A DNA stretch of 64,000 nt from Candidatus Enterousia intestinigallinarum (GTDB lineage Bacteria; Pseudomonadota; Alphaproteobacteria; Rs-D84), in NCBI GenBank assembly GCA_944407095.1, contig OX097180.1, positions 62,001 through 126,000 on the forward strand, given 5' to 3'. Below the pieces are notes generated by a model that saw only the letters and a list, made by a program, of their open reading frames with translations, was not told the DNA's origin and did no database searches. Positions 43,153 through 51,958 of this stretch are shown piece by piece (the first letter of the stretch is position 1; each line of letters starts with the position of its first letter). The position numbers and the translations under genes are program-made.

Positions 43153-44406
43153 ATGAAAAATACTTTTCTGGCATTTGGTTTTATTGCGTGTTTTTGTACG
43201 TCGGGCGCGTTTGCGGTATCGGCGGGAACCGTTGCAACAGACGCTGTTACACGTGGTACGGCCGCATATGCTACGTCTGGTACAACAACTAACACCGTAA
43301 ATCGTGGGTACCAGGGCTTGGCAAACTCATACGTCACAAACCAGCGTAATACATATTATATGGTGACCCAGCCGGACGTTGACACCGCTTGTCGGGAAAA
43401 GATTTATAATTGTTTGGCGGAATATTGTGGTGACGTAACCGTGGTGCCCGGCCAGCGTACCGGCCGGTGCCAGTATGCAACGGAAACAGAATTATATAAC
43501 TATGCGCTGTTGTGCCTGCAACGTGATACGTCCGTATTATTGCCGCAATACAATACAAATACGCGTACGGGAACGGGTGGTCTGAATACCGCGGCGCGTC
43601 TGTGCCCGCCGTATGTCCAGCAAGAAGTTATGTCATACCTGTCTATGGCGAATATGGCGGACGAATTGTCCAAATCGCACAGTGACCTGTGCCTGCAGCG
43701 TCGCCAGGAATTAGAAGCCGCAATGGCCTGTCATTCGGTGGCGTTGGCGTATGGTAATGAAACAACCAGTATGTTGACAACTCAACTAACTGATGCCTGT
43801 GGTGCTGGTGTGCCGGGCGGGTCGGCGGAAATGGTGACACGTTTTGCCAACGCGGGAAATGTTGGTGCAAATGTTTGGGGCTGGGCCGAAAAAATTCTGA
43901 ATCTGGATATGAATCAAAAGGGTGAAGATTGGCAAATGGCGGTTGATTCTGTCTTGGCAAGTTATACAAATCGTATGAATTTGGCCTGTGGCGATAATCT
44001 GCAGATAAATACGGCATCTACATCAACATCGGATTCGTCACAGCCGTCAACATTGCAAACTGTTGCGGCATTGGCAACGGGTGTTGCGTTCCCGACAACG
44101 TCGGCAAATGTCGAAAATCCGTATGAAAACCAAAGTTTATATATGGAACAGACAACATTGTCCGAAGTATACGATTACAACACCGCGTACCAGTTAGTTC
44201 AGGCCGCAATGAGTAATCCATCCACGACGCAAAATGCATTTCTGACCACTGCGCAGTTGAGTGCGATGCAAACTGCATATATCCGTGGAACCAAGGTGTT
44301 TATTATTCGCGACAGTGCACGTTGCTATATCATACCGGTACAGACAATGACAACCCAGGAAACAAACCTGATTGCACAAATGTTTGCCAGTTGTATAAGT
44401 AAATAA
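43153..44406 (+). CDS. exported protein of unknown function
   Basis: 417 residues from ATG 43153; the upstream in-frame start lies in the promoter. Signal peptide NTFLAFGFIACFCTSGAFA. The mature protein is rich in Thr, Ala and Asn at first (AYATSGTTTNTVNRGYQGLA). It then has scattered Cys (CREKIYNCLAEYCGDV, GRCQYATETELYNYALLCLQ, SDLCLQRRQELEAAMAC). The tail is CYIIPVQTM and ends FASCISK. No membrane anchor. It resembles no family I can name. A strong promoter and terminator suggest abundant expression. Confidence 0.7.
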   Translation: MKNTFLAFGFIACFCTSGAFAVSAGTVATDAVTRGTAAYATSGTTTNTVNRGYQGLANSYVTNQRNTYYMVTQPDVDTACREKIYNCLAEYCGDVTVVPGQRTGRCQYATETELYNYALLCLQRDTSVLLPQYNTNTRTGTGGLNTAARLCPPYVQQEVMSYLSMANMADELSKSHSDLCLQRRQELEAAMACHSVALAYGNETTSMLTTQLTDACGAGVPGGSAEMVTRFANAGNVGANVWGWAEKILNLDMNQKGEDWQMAVDSVLASYTNRMNLACGDNLQINTASTSTSDSSQPSTLQTVAALATGVAFPTTSANVENPYENQSLYMEQTTLSEVYDYNTAYQLVQAAMSNPSTTQNAFLTTAQLSAMQTAYIRGTKVFIIRDSARCYIIPVQTMTTQETNLIAQMFASCISK

Positions 44407-44421
44407 AATAAATATACAAAG

Positions 44422-44446
44422 CCGCCCGTAACAGGGCGGTTTTTAT
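44422..44446 (+). terminator. intrinsic terminator
   Basis: CCGCCC GTAACA GGGCGG followed by TTTTTATT. Confidence 0.85.
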
Positions 44447-44459
44447 TCCTGTATAAAAC

Positions 44460-44488
44460 TTGAACGGGGACTGATTTTTTGATATAAT
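44460..44488 (+). promoter_or_regulatory. promoter of amiC, leaderless
   Basis: TTGAAC, 17 nt, TATAAT (44483-44488), then 8 nt to the ATG at 44497. The expected start of transcription is at or next to the ATG, and no ribosome site fits. Confidence 0.6.
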
Positions 44489-44496
44489 ATTGGCAA

Positions 44497-45657
44497 ATGC
44501 AATTCACCAGACGTACTCTTTTGAAAGTCACGGGATTGACAACGGTTATTGTCGCATTGTTGCCGCGTATGGCGTTTGCGGCGCGTAATTCACTGCGTAC
44601 TGTACGAACGGGAATTCAGCCCGGAAATAAAACCCGCCTGGTGATCGAAACAGCCGAACGGCCGTCGTATTCCATATCATATCCTGCGAACCAGTTGGTA
44701 ATAACGCTGTCAAACACGGCGGCAAATGCGTCGCTGGCACCCGCAATGGCGTCCGGTACATTGGTGACCGCCATTACCCAGATTCAATCCGGGGATAAAT
44801 TACAGATTGTTGCCGACCTGGCTAAACCTATAAATGAAATTCCGCGTGACAGCATTATGTTATTAAATCCAAATGGCGATAATGACTATCGCTTGGTGTT
44901 AGATTTCGCCGCGGGTTCCGGTGCGGTTGCGGCGGCCACTTCATCGGCCAAAGCGTCCCAGAAAACAACCACACCGTCACGCAAATATGTCGTTGTGATT
45001 GATGCCGGCCACGGGGGCAAGGATCCTGGTTGTATCGGCAAGGGTGGAACCCAGGAAAAGGTTGTCGTTTTGTCTGTGGCAAAGAAATTAAAAAATAAAC
45101 TGGACGCGGCGGGATTCCGAACATATTTAACACGCAGTAATGATACATATTTGAAGTTGGCGCATCGTGCGTCCATTGGTGAAAAGAAACACGCGGATTT
45201 GTTCTTGTCGCTGCACGCAAATGCGAACCCCAGTCGCGCTATGAAGGGTTTTTCAATTTATACATTGTCTGAAAAGGCATCGGATGAAGAGGCCGCTAAA
45301 CTGGCCGATGCAGAAAACGCCGCGGATAAAATCGACGTCAGCGGTTTTGAGCAGTTTGATAAGGATATTCGAATTGCACTGTCATCGTTACAGCAGCACG
45401 CGGTCGCGGCAATGTCTGTTGAATACGCCAATGGTGCCGCATCTGCGTTTAAGCGTGCGAAAATAACGCAGCAGCCCGGTCCAGATGTTCGTCACGCACC
45501 ATTTGCGGTGTTGCGTTCAACTGTTCCGGGGGCGCTGATTGAATTGGGGCACCTGTCCAACGCGACCGAAGAAAAATTACTAAAATCATCTGCGCACCAG
45601 GATAAATTGGTTGCAGCAATCGTAAAATCTGTTCAGGGTTATAATTTTGATGTTTAA
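44497..45657 (+). CDS. amiC: N-acetylmuramoyl-L-alanine amidase, AmiC-type
   Basis: 386 residues. The signal sequence FTRRTLLKVTGL with twin Arg fits Tat export, as for AmiA/AmiC. An AMIN domain (about 35-135, VRTGIQPGNKTRLVIETAE) is followed by a spacer and an Amidase_3 domain. That domain has VVVIDAGHGGKDPGC (Zn His), a Glu in ETHE-position segments, DLFLSLHAN (Zn His) and GALIELGHLSN (catalytic Glu). It cleaves septal peptidoglycan during cell separation. A PBP1A often follows in alphaproteobacteria; here a tRNA does. Confidence 0.92.
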   Translation: MQFTRRTLLKVTGLTTVIVALLPRMAFAARNSLRTVRTGIQPGNKTRLVIETAERPSYSISYPANQLVITLSNTAANASLAPAMASGTLVTAITQIQSGDKLQIVADLAKPINEIPRDSIMLLNPNGDNDYRLVLDFAAGSGAVAAATSSAKASQKTTTPSRKYVVVIDAGHGGKDPGCIGKGGTQEKVVVLSVAKKLKNKLDAAGFRTYLTRSNDTYLKLAHRASIGEKKHADLFLSLHANANPSRAMKGFSIYTLSEKASDEEAAKLADAENAADKIDVSGFEQFDKDIRIALSSLQQHAVAAMSVEYANGAASAFKRAKITQQPGPDVRHAPFAVLRSTVPGALIELGHLSNATEEKLLKSSAHQDKLVAAIVKSVQGYNFDV

Positions 45658-45661
45658 TCGC

Positions 45662-45689
45662 TTGCAAATAAAAACGAAATCTGTATAAT
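45662..45689 (+). promoter_or_regulatory. tRNA-Ser(CGA) promoter
   Basis: TTGCAA (45662-45667), 16 nt, TATAAT (45684-45689). Confidence 0.7.
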
Positions 45690-45700
45690 CACGACTTGTC

Positions 45701-45790
45701 GGAGACGTGGCAGAGTGGTTGAATGCGCGCGACTCGAAATCGCGTATACGGGCAACCGTATCAAGGGTTCAAATCCCTTCGTCTCCGCCA
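45701..45790 (+). tRNA. tRNA-Ser (CGA)
   Basis: 90 nt with long variable arm and encoded CCA. Acceptor GGAGACG/CGTCTCC, anticodon loop CTCGAAA, variable stem TACGGG CAA CCGTA. Its last 19 bases reappear at 17454-17472 at the right end of the accessory element. Confidence 0.93.
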
Positions 45791-45813
45791 GATTTTATAT
45801 TTGCATAATTACG

Positions 45814-46158
45814 ATGAAAACTTTCAACGAACAGGTTTATGACATAGTTGCACGTATTCCGGCGGGGCGTGTTGCGACATTTGGACAGATTGCGCGTATG
45901 ATTGGCCGGCCGCGTATGGCGCGATTTGTGGGATACGCGTCAAATAATAAAAACAGTTGGCATTTACCCTGGCATCGTGTTGTGTTCAAGGACGGCAGTT
46001 TGTGCGGCCCCGGATTTTTTGAACAACAGTACAAGGCATTAAAGGCCGAAGGCGTCAAATTCACCCGTGACAAGCGTGTAAAGATGGATGAATTTCAATG
46101 GGATCCTGAACGTGACGGCGTACCGTTGGATATTCGTGATTTTCCATTGGTGTTTTAA
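45814..46158 (+). CDS. alkyltransferase-like protein (ATL), MGMT family without Cys
   Basis: 114 residues from ATG 45814; the frame upstream belongs to the tRNA. It has the DNA-binding half of O6-alkylguanine transferases: VARIPAGRVATFGQIARMIG and RMARFVGYASNN. The active-site motif is PWHRVV, with Trp replacing the alkyl-accepting Cys of PCHRV. ATL proteins bind O6-alkylguanine and hand it to nucleotide excision repair. Single gene with a strong terminator. Confidence 0.9.
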   Translation: MKTFNEQVYDIVARIPAGRVATFGQIARMIGRPRMARFVGYASNNKNSWHLPWHRVVFKDGSLCGPGFFEQQYKALKAEGVKFTRDKRVKMDEFQWDPERDGVPLDIRDFPLVF

Positions 46159-46161
46159 TAA

Positions 46162-46188
46162 AAAACGGGGCGGGACCCCGTTTTTTAT
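46162..46188. terminator. bidirectional terminator
   Basis: AAAACGGGG CGGGA CCCCGTTTT between the convergent ATL and peroxiredoxin genes. Confidence 0.85.
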
Positions 46189-46961
46189 TTCTTGGTGTCG
46201 CGTTTATGCACTGATTTTTTATTCAGTTTTTCCATAACTGTTTGTTCTGGTAATTTTTTTAGTGTCAAAAACCACGCACGCACGTCCAAGTCCCGTTCCG
46301 GCTTGTCAATACGGTTGTGCATCGCCGCGGTTGTCGACGGCGCGGACACCAGTACATCATCACCCGGTCGCCAATCCGCGGGTGTTGAAACGCCAAATGC
46401 ATCGGTTGTTTGCAACGCCATCAACAGGCGCAGTATTTCGTCCATATTACGCCCGGTGGTCAGCGGATAATACAATATTGCGCGAATTACGCCGGCCGGA
46501 TCTATGATGAATACGGCGCGCACGGCCTTGCTGTCGGACGCGTTGGGGTGAATCATACCGTACTGTTTCGCAATGTGCATATTCATATCGTCTATGATTG
46601 GAAATGAAATTTCCACATTTTGCCAACCGCGGTAATCTATTTCGCGTATTGCGTCTATCCAGGCCAAATGCCCGCTTAGTGTGCCGACGGACAACCCGAC
46701 CAGTTCGGTATTCAGTTCGCGCAGTTTTTCCATTATTGATTGAAACGCCATAAATTCGGTTGTGCATACGGGCGTAAAATCCGCCGGGTGCGAAAACAGA
46801 ATCACCCATTTGCCGGCATAGTCCGCCGGAAAATTCATAACTCCGTTTGTGGTGCTGGCTGTAAATGCTGGCGCCATATCGCCAATCAGCGGCATATGTG
46901 CTGGCAAATCACTGCCTGTACAGTTTGGACAACCGCAATGTTCGTGCATCATATCGTGCAT
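46185..46961 (-). CDS. peroxiredoxin, Prx6-like
   Basis: 259 residues from ATG 46961 with AAAGGAG upstream. After a His/Cys-rich N-terminus (HDMMHEHCGCPNCTG, possibly metal binding), the thioredoxin fold contains SHPADFTPVCTTEF, the peroxidatic Cys motif P-x3-T/P-V-C-T, and AVFIIDPAGVIRAILYYP. The long C-terminal part (RLLMALQTTDAFGVSTPADW) is typical of the Prx6/AhpC-TSA-1Cys group. It reduces peroxides. The extended Cys-His N-terminus is unusual. Confidence 0.9.
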   Translation of the reverse strand: MHDMMHEHCGCPNCTGSDLPAHMPLIGDMAPAFTASTTNGVMNFPADYAGKWVILFSHPADFTPVCTTEFMAFQSIMEKLRELNTELVGLSVGTLSGHLAWIDAIREIDYRGWQNVEISFPIIDDMNMHIAKQYGMIHPNASDSKAVRAVFIIDPAGVIRAILYYPLTTGRNMDEILRLLMALQTTDAFGVSTPADWRPGDDVLVSAPSTTAAMHNRIDKPERDLDVRAWFLTLKKLPEQTVMEKLNKKSVHKRDTKK

Positions 46962-47118
46962 AATGTTATCTCCTTTGGTTATATGCCGGATTATAGCGGC
47001 GGCATACAAAATTTATAACAGGCATATAATCCGCGGGATTGCGGGGGTAAAAAACTTTGTTCTTGATAAACCGCGCCAACAATTCAATAATAGTGGGTAA
47101 ACGAAAAAGGAAAAAGAA

Positions 47119-47397
47119 ATGAAGCGTTCTGATATTGTACGTTCTATACAGGTTCAGTTTAAGCATATGCGTGCCACGGATGCGGCCGCAATATTGGACA
47201 CGGTTGCCGACCATATGATTGAATCGGTTGCCGACGGTAATCGCATAGAGGTGCGTGGTTTCGGCACGTTTCAGCCGCGCGCGCGCGCAACCAAGATTGG
47301 CTATAATCCCTGTACCGGCCAGCCGATGCATTTGGATGCCAGTACGACAATCTTGTTTAAGCCCAGCCGCGAACTAACCAAAAAGATGAACGAGTAA
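47119..47397 (+). CDS. HU/IHF family DNA-binding protein, IHF-beta-like
   Basis: 92 residues with the HU/IHF fold. It has RSDIVRSIQVQ, EVRGFGTFQPRARA and GYNPCTGQPM, where the Pro at the arm tip intercalates into DNA in IHF. IHF beta is the closest match because of RIEVRGFGTF and the N-terminus. It bends DNA for replication, recombination and transcription. It is followed 4 bp later by accDA. Confidence 0.88.
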   Translation: MKRSDIVRSIQVQFKHMRATDAAAILDTVADHMIESVADGNRIEVRGFGTFQPRARATKIGYNPCTGQPMHLDASTTILFKPSRELTKKMNE

Positions 47398-47401
47398 TAA
47401 G

Positions 47402-49147
47402 ATGTTATTTGGAAAAAAATCTGGAATAAAAAATCGCAATCGCGAACGTTATGACCGAATACGCCGCCTGATGTGGATAAAGTGCGAATCCTGTGGGCAT
47501 TTGGTGTATTACAAGGATTACAAGACAAATCATTATATATGTCCGCGCTGTGGCCGTGCGTTTATTATGACGCCAAAGCAGCGGTTTGATTTGTTGTTTG
47601 ATAATAACGAGTGGGAACGTCTGGTATTGCCGACGGTAACGGACGATCCGTTGAACTTTGTGGATCGCAAGGCATATAAAGACCGCCTGGCCGAAGCGCG
47701 TGCTGAAACCGGATACAACGATGCAATCACCACGGCCGACGGTGTAATTGGCGGCATTCCGACGACCATATGCGTTTTGAACGGTGATTTTATGTTGGGT
47801 TCTATGGGGCGTGCGGCTGGTGACGGCATTGTTGCCAGTATGGAGCACGCCATTGAAACCCGTCGGCCGTTTATTATGGTAACGTGCAGTGGTGGCGCCC
47901 GTATGCAGGAAAATATTCTGTCACTGATGCAAATGGCGCGTACGACGGTTGCGGTGAATAAACTGCACGCGAACGGAATCCCGTACATCGTATTATTGAC
48001 AGACCCGACGTTTGGCGGTGTTACGGCATCGTTCGCAATGCTGGGGGATATTCATATCGCGGAAAAGGGCGCACGCATTGGATTTGCCGGTCGCCGCGTA
48101 ATTGAACAAAATATACGTGAAAAATTGCCGGCGGATTTCCAGACGGCAGAATACCTGTACACACACGGTATGGTCGATATGGTCGTGCCCCGTGCAGAAT
48201 TAAAGGCGCATTTGGAAAAAATCCTGGCCGTGCTGACTAAACAGCCGCACCCCGCCAAGAATATAAACATTGCGACCCCCGCGGCGGATAATAAAAAGGT
48301 TCGCGGTATGGGCGAAAACGACGCCTATGACAAGGTTTTATTGGCACGCAATGAAAACCGTCCGCACTTTTTGGATTACATAAACGGCATAGTGGACGAT
48401 TGGACATACCTGGCGGGTGATCGTCTGTTTGGCGAAGACCCGGCGATGTGTGGCGGTATTGGATATTGGCGTGGCGACATACCAGCCGTCATAATCGGCC
48501 AGGAAAAGGGTCGTACCATCGAAACTCGTCAATTCCACCGCTTTGGTATGCCAAACCCCGAAGGTTATCGTAAATCCCAGCGTTTAATGCGCCTGGCGGA
48601 AAAGTTCCAGTTGCCGGTTATAACGTTGTTTGATACGGCGGGTGCGTTCGCGGGCAGTGCCGCCGAAGAACGCGGTCAGTCCCAGGCCGTTGCATCATCA
48701 ATCGCGACGGGATTGTCGATTAAAACGCCATACGTTGCCGTCAACGTGGGCGAGGGCGGCAGTGGCGGTGCCATTGCCATTGGTACTGGGGATCGCGTTT
48801 TAATGTTGGAAAACACGATTTATTCGGTGATTGCCCCCGAATCCTGTGCCAGTATTCTGTGGAAGGATAACAAGTTCAAGGCCACTGCGGCCGCGGCAAT
48901 GAAATTGACCGCGCGTGATATGGCGGATTTGAACGTTATCGACCAGATAGTGGACGAACCGGCGGGCGGCGCACACACCGATTGGCAAACAACAATGGAA
49001 TTGTTGTCAACGGCGGTCGCCGACCAGATTATTGATTTACAGAAAATCCCGGTTGATGAATTGCCGGCACGTCGTGCGGAAAAGTTCCTGGCGATGACGC
49101 GTGATGTTGAATTATGCGCGCCCGACAACGACGCCGACGATAAATAA
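47402..49147 (+). CDS. accDA: fused acetyl-CoA carboxylase carboxyltransferase AccD-AccA
   Basis: 581 residues joining both carboxyltransferase subunits. Residues 1-290 are AccD (beta): zinc ribbon CESCGHLVYY ... CPRCGRAF with four Cys, TCSGGARMQENILSLMQMA and AMLGDIHIAEKGARIGFAG. A roughly 30-residue linker follows. Residues 315-570 are AccA (alpha): GRTIETRQFHRFGMPNPEGY, LFDTAGAFAGSAAEERGQS, VGEGGSGGAIAIG and SVIAPESCASILWKD. It transfers carboxyl from biotin to acetyl-CoA in fatty-acid synthesis. Most alphaproteobacteria encode two separate genes. Coupled to the IHF-like gene. Confidence 0.93.
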   Translation: MLFGKKSGIKNRNRERYDRIRRLMWIKCESCGHLVYYKDYKTNHYICPRCGRAFIMTPKQRFDLLFDNNEWERLVLPTVTDDPLNFVDRKAYKDRLAEARAETGYNDAITTADGVIGGIPTTICVLNGDFMLGSMGRAAGDGIVASMEHAIETRRPFIMVTCSGGARMQENILSLMQMARTTVAVNKLHANGIPYIVLLTDPTFGGVTASFAMLGDIHIAEKGARIGFAGRRVIEQNIREKLPADFQTAEYLYTHGMVDMVVPRAELKAHLEKILAVLTKQPHPAKNINIATPAADNKKVRGMGENDAYDKVLLARNENRPHFLDYINGIVDDWTYLAGDRLFGEDPAMCGGIGYWRGDIPAVIIGQEKGRTIETRQFHRFGMPNPEGYRKSQRLMRLAEKFQLPVITLFDTAGAFAGSAAEERGQSQAVASSIATGLSIKTPYVAVNVGEGGSGGAIAIGTGDRVLMLENTIYSVIAPESCASILWKDNKFKATAAAAMKLTARDMADLNVIDQIVDEPAGGAHTDWQTTMELLSTAVADQIIDLQKIPVDELPARRAEKFLAMTRDVELCAPDNDADDK

Positions 49148-49150
49148 AAA

Positions 49151-49173
49151 ACGCCCGATTGGGCGTTTTTTTG
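49151..49173 (+). terminator. intrinsic terminator after accDA
   Basis: ACGCCC GATT GGGCGT followed by T7. Confidence 0.85.
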
Positions 49174-49232
49174 TTCCACTCCACCGTATGCCAAAGGAGA
49201 GAGAATTTTTCCCAATCACACGGAATACGGAA

Positions 49233-49456
49233 CAAAAATCGACCACACTAAAAAGGTGGTCGGGGTGCTAGAAAAATCATCCAAAACAAATGACCTGTTG
49301 GTATTCCGGTTTCCCGTGTTCTATTCCCAACACACCCCGACATTTCCGGGGATATAACGATGCAGGTGCACCATTATATCGGATAACAATGCATCGCTGC
49401 ATCGGTTTTGGACAGGGTTTTCTAGGCCCCGTGAATCCATATCCCTATGGATTCGA
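49233..49456 (-). ncRNA. candidate structured RNA, copy C of a three-copy family
   Basis: Minus strand, starting GAATCC (49454). The 5' hairpin GAATCCATA GGGA TATGGATTC is near-perfect. ACGGGGCC (49424-49432) pairs with CCCCGG (49346-49351). Between them is a CGATGCAG/CTGCATCG stem. GTCGGGGTGT then pairs with GCACCCCGAC (about 49258-49268). The inner loop keeps GGTCATTTGTTTTGG and ATGATTTTTC, close to copy B. The RNA ends at a terminator CGACCAC ... GTGGTCG + T5 (49240-49262). The next gene downstream, accDA, is on the opposite strand, so this copy cannot be a riboswitch for a neighbour and argues for a trans-acting RNA. Confidence 0.75.
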
Positions 49457-49461
49457 TGTGA

Positions 49462-49489
49462 ATTATATCATCACATTATCAAAAAGCAA
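49462..49489 (-). promoter_or_regulatory. promoter of structured RNA C
   Basis: Minus strand TTGCTT (49484-49489), 16 nt, TATAAT (49462-49467), 7 nt to GAATCC. Confidence 0.65.
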
Positions 49490-49562
49490 AGGAGAATATG
49501 TTCCTATGGCACGGGTTCAGTTATGCGGTTTTATTTTTGTTCCGGTGGTGGTTATTTCTGAC

Positions 49563-49591
49563 TTGCATTTAATTTTGGGTTTCTGTATAAT
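49563..49591 (+). promoter_or_regulatory. tRNA-Ser(GCT) promoter
   Basis: TTGCAT (49563-49568), 17 nt, TATAAT (49586-49591). Confidence 0.7.
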
Positions 49592-49608
49592 AACCCACGC
49601 AACCACGC

Positions 49609-49697
49609 GGAGCGTTGGCAGAGTGGTAATGCAGCAGATTGCTAATCTGTGACCGTGTTTTAGCGGTCCATAGGTTCGAGTCCTATACGCTCCGCCA
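49609..49697 (+). tRNA. tRNA-Ser (GCT)
   Basis: 89 nt with long variable arm and encoded CCA. Acceptor GGAGCGT/ACGCTCC, anticodon stem CAGAT/ATCTG with loop TGCTA region giving GCT, variable stem GACCG/CGGTC. A perfect hairpin GCAAACG TTTT CGTTTGC at 49770-49787 with a following T run may end the transcript. Confidence 0.92.
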
Positions 49698-49841
49698 GGA
49701 TTGTGTTTTATTACAATGACAATCAGATTTATTGATTTTTACTGTTGTTGTCGCTGAATTGTCGTTTGGGCAAACGTTTTCGTTTGCAATAGTTTTTCCA
49801 TTTAACTATCATTTTTATATCAATCATCAAAGGATACGCAT

Positions 49842-51269
49842 ATGAATATCAGATTATTTAATACTATGAGTCGCAGAATCGAAGATTTCAAACCGCTGAC
49901 CCCGGGTAAAATGGGCTTCTATTCGTGCGGACCGACTGTTTATCATTATGCGCATATCGGTAATCTGCGTACAATGATTCATAATGATATATTAAAGCGT
50001 ATGTTTATCGAAAACGGGTATGATGTGCATCACGTTATGAACATTACTGACGTCGGACATTTGACCAGTGACGATGCCGACAGTGGCGATGATAAAATGG
50101 AGCGCGGCGCCGCACGTGAAAATAAAAATGTTTGGGATATCGCAAAATTTTACACGGATGAATTTTTGCGTGACTATGACGATTTGAACATAATCCGTCC
50201 GACTGATATGCCGCGCGCAACGGACTATATCGCCGAACAAATCGATTTGGTAAAAAAACTGGAAGAATTGGGTTACACATACGAAATTCCTGGCGACGGT
50301 ATTTATTATGACACCAGTAAATTTGCCGCATACGGCCAGTTGACCGGTGGTTCAATGTCTGGCAATCGTGCGGGGGCGCGTGTGGAATTTAACGATGCCA
50401 AGCGTAATCCAACCGATTTTGCGTTGTGGAAATTTTCACCAACCGATCACAAGCGTCAAATGGAATGGGACAGTCCCTGGGGCGTTGGTTTTCCAGGGTG
50501 GCACGCGGAATGCAGCGCGATGAGTATGAAGTTATTGGGCAATCATTTTGATATTCACACTGGTGGCGAAGATCTGTCGCGTATTCATCATACAAATGAA
50601 ATCGCGCAAAGCGAACCGATAACTGGCGCGCCGTGGGTGAATTATTGGGTACATTTCAGTTTCCTGGTTGACAAGTCCGGCGAAAAAATGAGCAAATCTA
50701 CCGGTGAATTCTTGGGGCTGGACGCGGTGCGCAAACGTGGATATGATCCGATGGTGTATCGTTATTTCATATTGTTGGGACATTACCAAACTCAACTGCG
50801 TTTTTCGTGGGATGCGATGGATTCCGCCGCCGCCGGGTATAAAAACCTGGTTCGGCGCGTGGCAGAAATCCTGGCTGATACAGAACCTGGTGCAATGGAT
50901 GAGCAAACATATAACCTGTGGCACGATAAAATCTTGGCACCGGCATCGGATAATATGAAAACGGCCGAAGCGCTGGTGCAAATTCAAAATATGCTGAAAG
51001 ACAAGGATATAAACGCGTCCACTAAAATCGCATTGTTGGAATTTGTTGACAGATTATTGGGGTTGCAGTTTATTGAACGTGCGAAACATCTGAATGATGC
51101 AGAATCTGAAGCGGCACCGGCGGAAATCGTAGATTTAGCCAACGCACGTGCTGCGGCCAAGGCCGCCAAAGATTGGGCGCGCGCCGATGAAATCAGGGCA
51201 CAAATTGACGCGGCCGGTTGGACTGTTGTCGATACGCGTGATGGCACGAAAATCGTTAAAAAAGTTTAA
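49842..51269 (+). CDS. cysS: cysteinyl-tRNA synthetase
   Basis: 475-residue class I synthetase. SCGPTVYHYAHIGNLRT holds a zinc Cys and the HIGH-type motif (AHIGN). GWHAECSAMS and HTGGEDLSRIHHTNEIAQSE contain the other zinc ligands, and KMSKSTGEF is the KMSKS loop. The C-terminal helical DALR-like part (AKDWARADEIRAQIDAAGW) is complete. It charges tRNA-Cys, which must be well supplied given the very Cys-rich exported proteins. An AAAGGA site precedes ATG 49842. Confidence 0.96.
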   Translation: MNIRLFNTMSRRIEDFKPLTPGKMGFYSCGPTVYHYAHIGNLRTMIHNDILKRMFIENGYDVHHVMNITDVGHLTSDDADSGDDKMERGAARENKNVWDIAKFYTDEFLRDYDDLNIIRPTDMPRATDYIAEQIDLVKKLEELGYTYEIPGDGIYYDTSKFAAYGQLTGGSMSGNRAGARVEFNDAKRNPTDFALWKFSPTDHKRQMEWDSPWGVGFPGWHAECSAMSMKLLGNHFDIHTGGEDLSRIHHTNEIAQSEPITGAPWVNYWVHFSFLVDKSGEKMSKSTGEFLGLDAVRKRGYDPMVYRYFILLGHYQTQLRFSWDAMDSAAAGYKNLVRRVAEILADTEPGAMDEQTYNLWHDKILAPASDNMKTAEALVQIQNMLKDKDINASTKIALLEFVDRLLGLQFIERAKHLNDAESEAAPAEIVDLANARAAAKAAKDWARADEIRAQIDAAGWTVVDTRDGTKIVKKV

Positions 51270-51288
51270 TGTGCCGTAAAAATAAACT

Positions 51289-51324
51289 ATTACACCCGGG
51301 AATTTTATCCCGGGGGTGTAAATT
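51289..51324 (+). terminator. intrinsic terminator after cysS
   Basis: TTACACCC GGGA ... CCCGGGGGTGTAA, a long GC-rich hairpin followed by ATTTGTG; stem strong, T run weak. Confidence 0.6.
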
Positions 51325-51338
51325 TGTGTAAAAAAGGC

Positions 51339-51367
51339 TTGAATTTAGGGGCATTTTAGTGTATATT
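51339..51367 (+). promoter_or_regulatory. promoter of the trcR-rpoD operon
   Basis: TTGAAT (51339-51344), 17 nt, TATATT (51362-51367). It overlaps a possible upstream start at 51359, which is therefore rejected in favour of ATG 51395. Confidence 0.6.
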
Positions 51368-51394
51368 GCACCCCAGCAACAAGAGGAACGTTCT

Positions 51395-51925
51395 ATGAAT
51401 TACCCATATATGCCAAAGTCCACAGCGTTGTGGTTGATTGAAAACACGTCATTGACGTTTGAACAAATCGCTGATTTTTGCGGTCTGCACGAATTAGAGG
51501 TTAAAAATATCGCCGATGCCGAAACCACCAAGGTTCAGGGATTAAATCCAATCTTGAACGGCCAGTTGACGCGTGAAGACATTGAACGGTGCGAAGCGGA
51601 TCCGTCGGCACGACTGAACCTGCGCGAAGAAATTGTGTTGGCGCAAAAGGCCCAGAATAAAAAGGGCGTCGGATACACACCGAAACTGCATCGCCAGAAC
51701 CGTCTGGGGGGCATTTTATGGATTTTGAAAAACTATCCGGAATTGTCGGACGGTCAGGTTGCGCGCCTGATGCGCAGCACAAATCCGACGGTTGCATCTG
51801 TCCGCAACAAAACGCACAAATCGTATTCAATTATTCAAATCCAAAGCCCGATTGTTTTGGGGCTGGTGTCGGAATCCGCGTTGCACGACGCTGTTGCCAA
51901 GGCAAGAAAACAAAACAATAAATAA
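51395..51925 (+). CDS. DUF1013 family cell-cycle regulator TrcR-like
   Basis: 176 residues from ATG 51395 (AGAGGAAC upstream). The DUF1013 pattern is clear: MPKSTALWLIENTSLTFEQI, FCGLHELEVKNIADAE, GLNPILNGQLTREDIE and YPELSDGQVARLMRSTNPTV, a helix-turn-helix-like end. The family is found in alphaproteobacteria, where a member (TrcR) is linked to cell-cycle transcription. It lies 33 bp upstream of rpoD and is probably co-transcribed with it. This is one of the best class-level markers in the window. Confidence 0.9.
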   Translation: MNYPYMPKSTALWLIENTSLTFEQIADFCGLHELEVKNIADAETTKVQGLNPILNGQLTREDIERCEADPSARLNLREEIVLAQKAQNKKGVGYTPKLHRQNRLGGILWILKNYPELSDGQVARLMRSTNPTVASVRNKTHKSYSIIQIQSPIVLGLVSESALHDAVAKARKQNNK

Positions 51926-51958
51926 AAACACACACATACACACGGGAAGGGTTTGTTT

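Noticed and set aside
45715-45813. N-terminal extension of the ATL gene
   Set aside because: Those codons lie in tRNA-Ser(CGA); the true start is ATG 45814.
49290-49652. 120-codon plus-strand frame between accDA and cysS
   Set aside because: It overlaps structured RNA C and the tRNA-Ser(GCT) gene and has no protein family signal.
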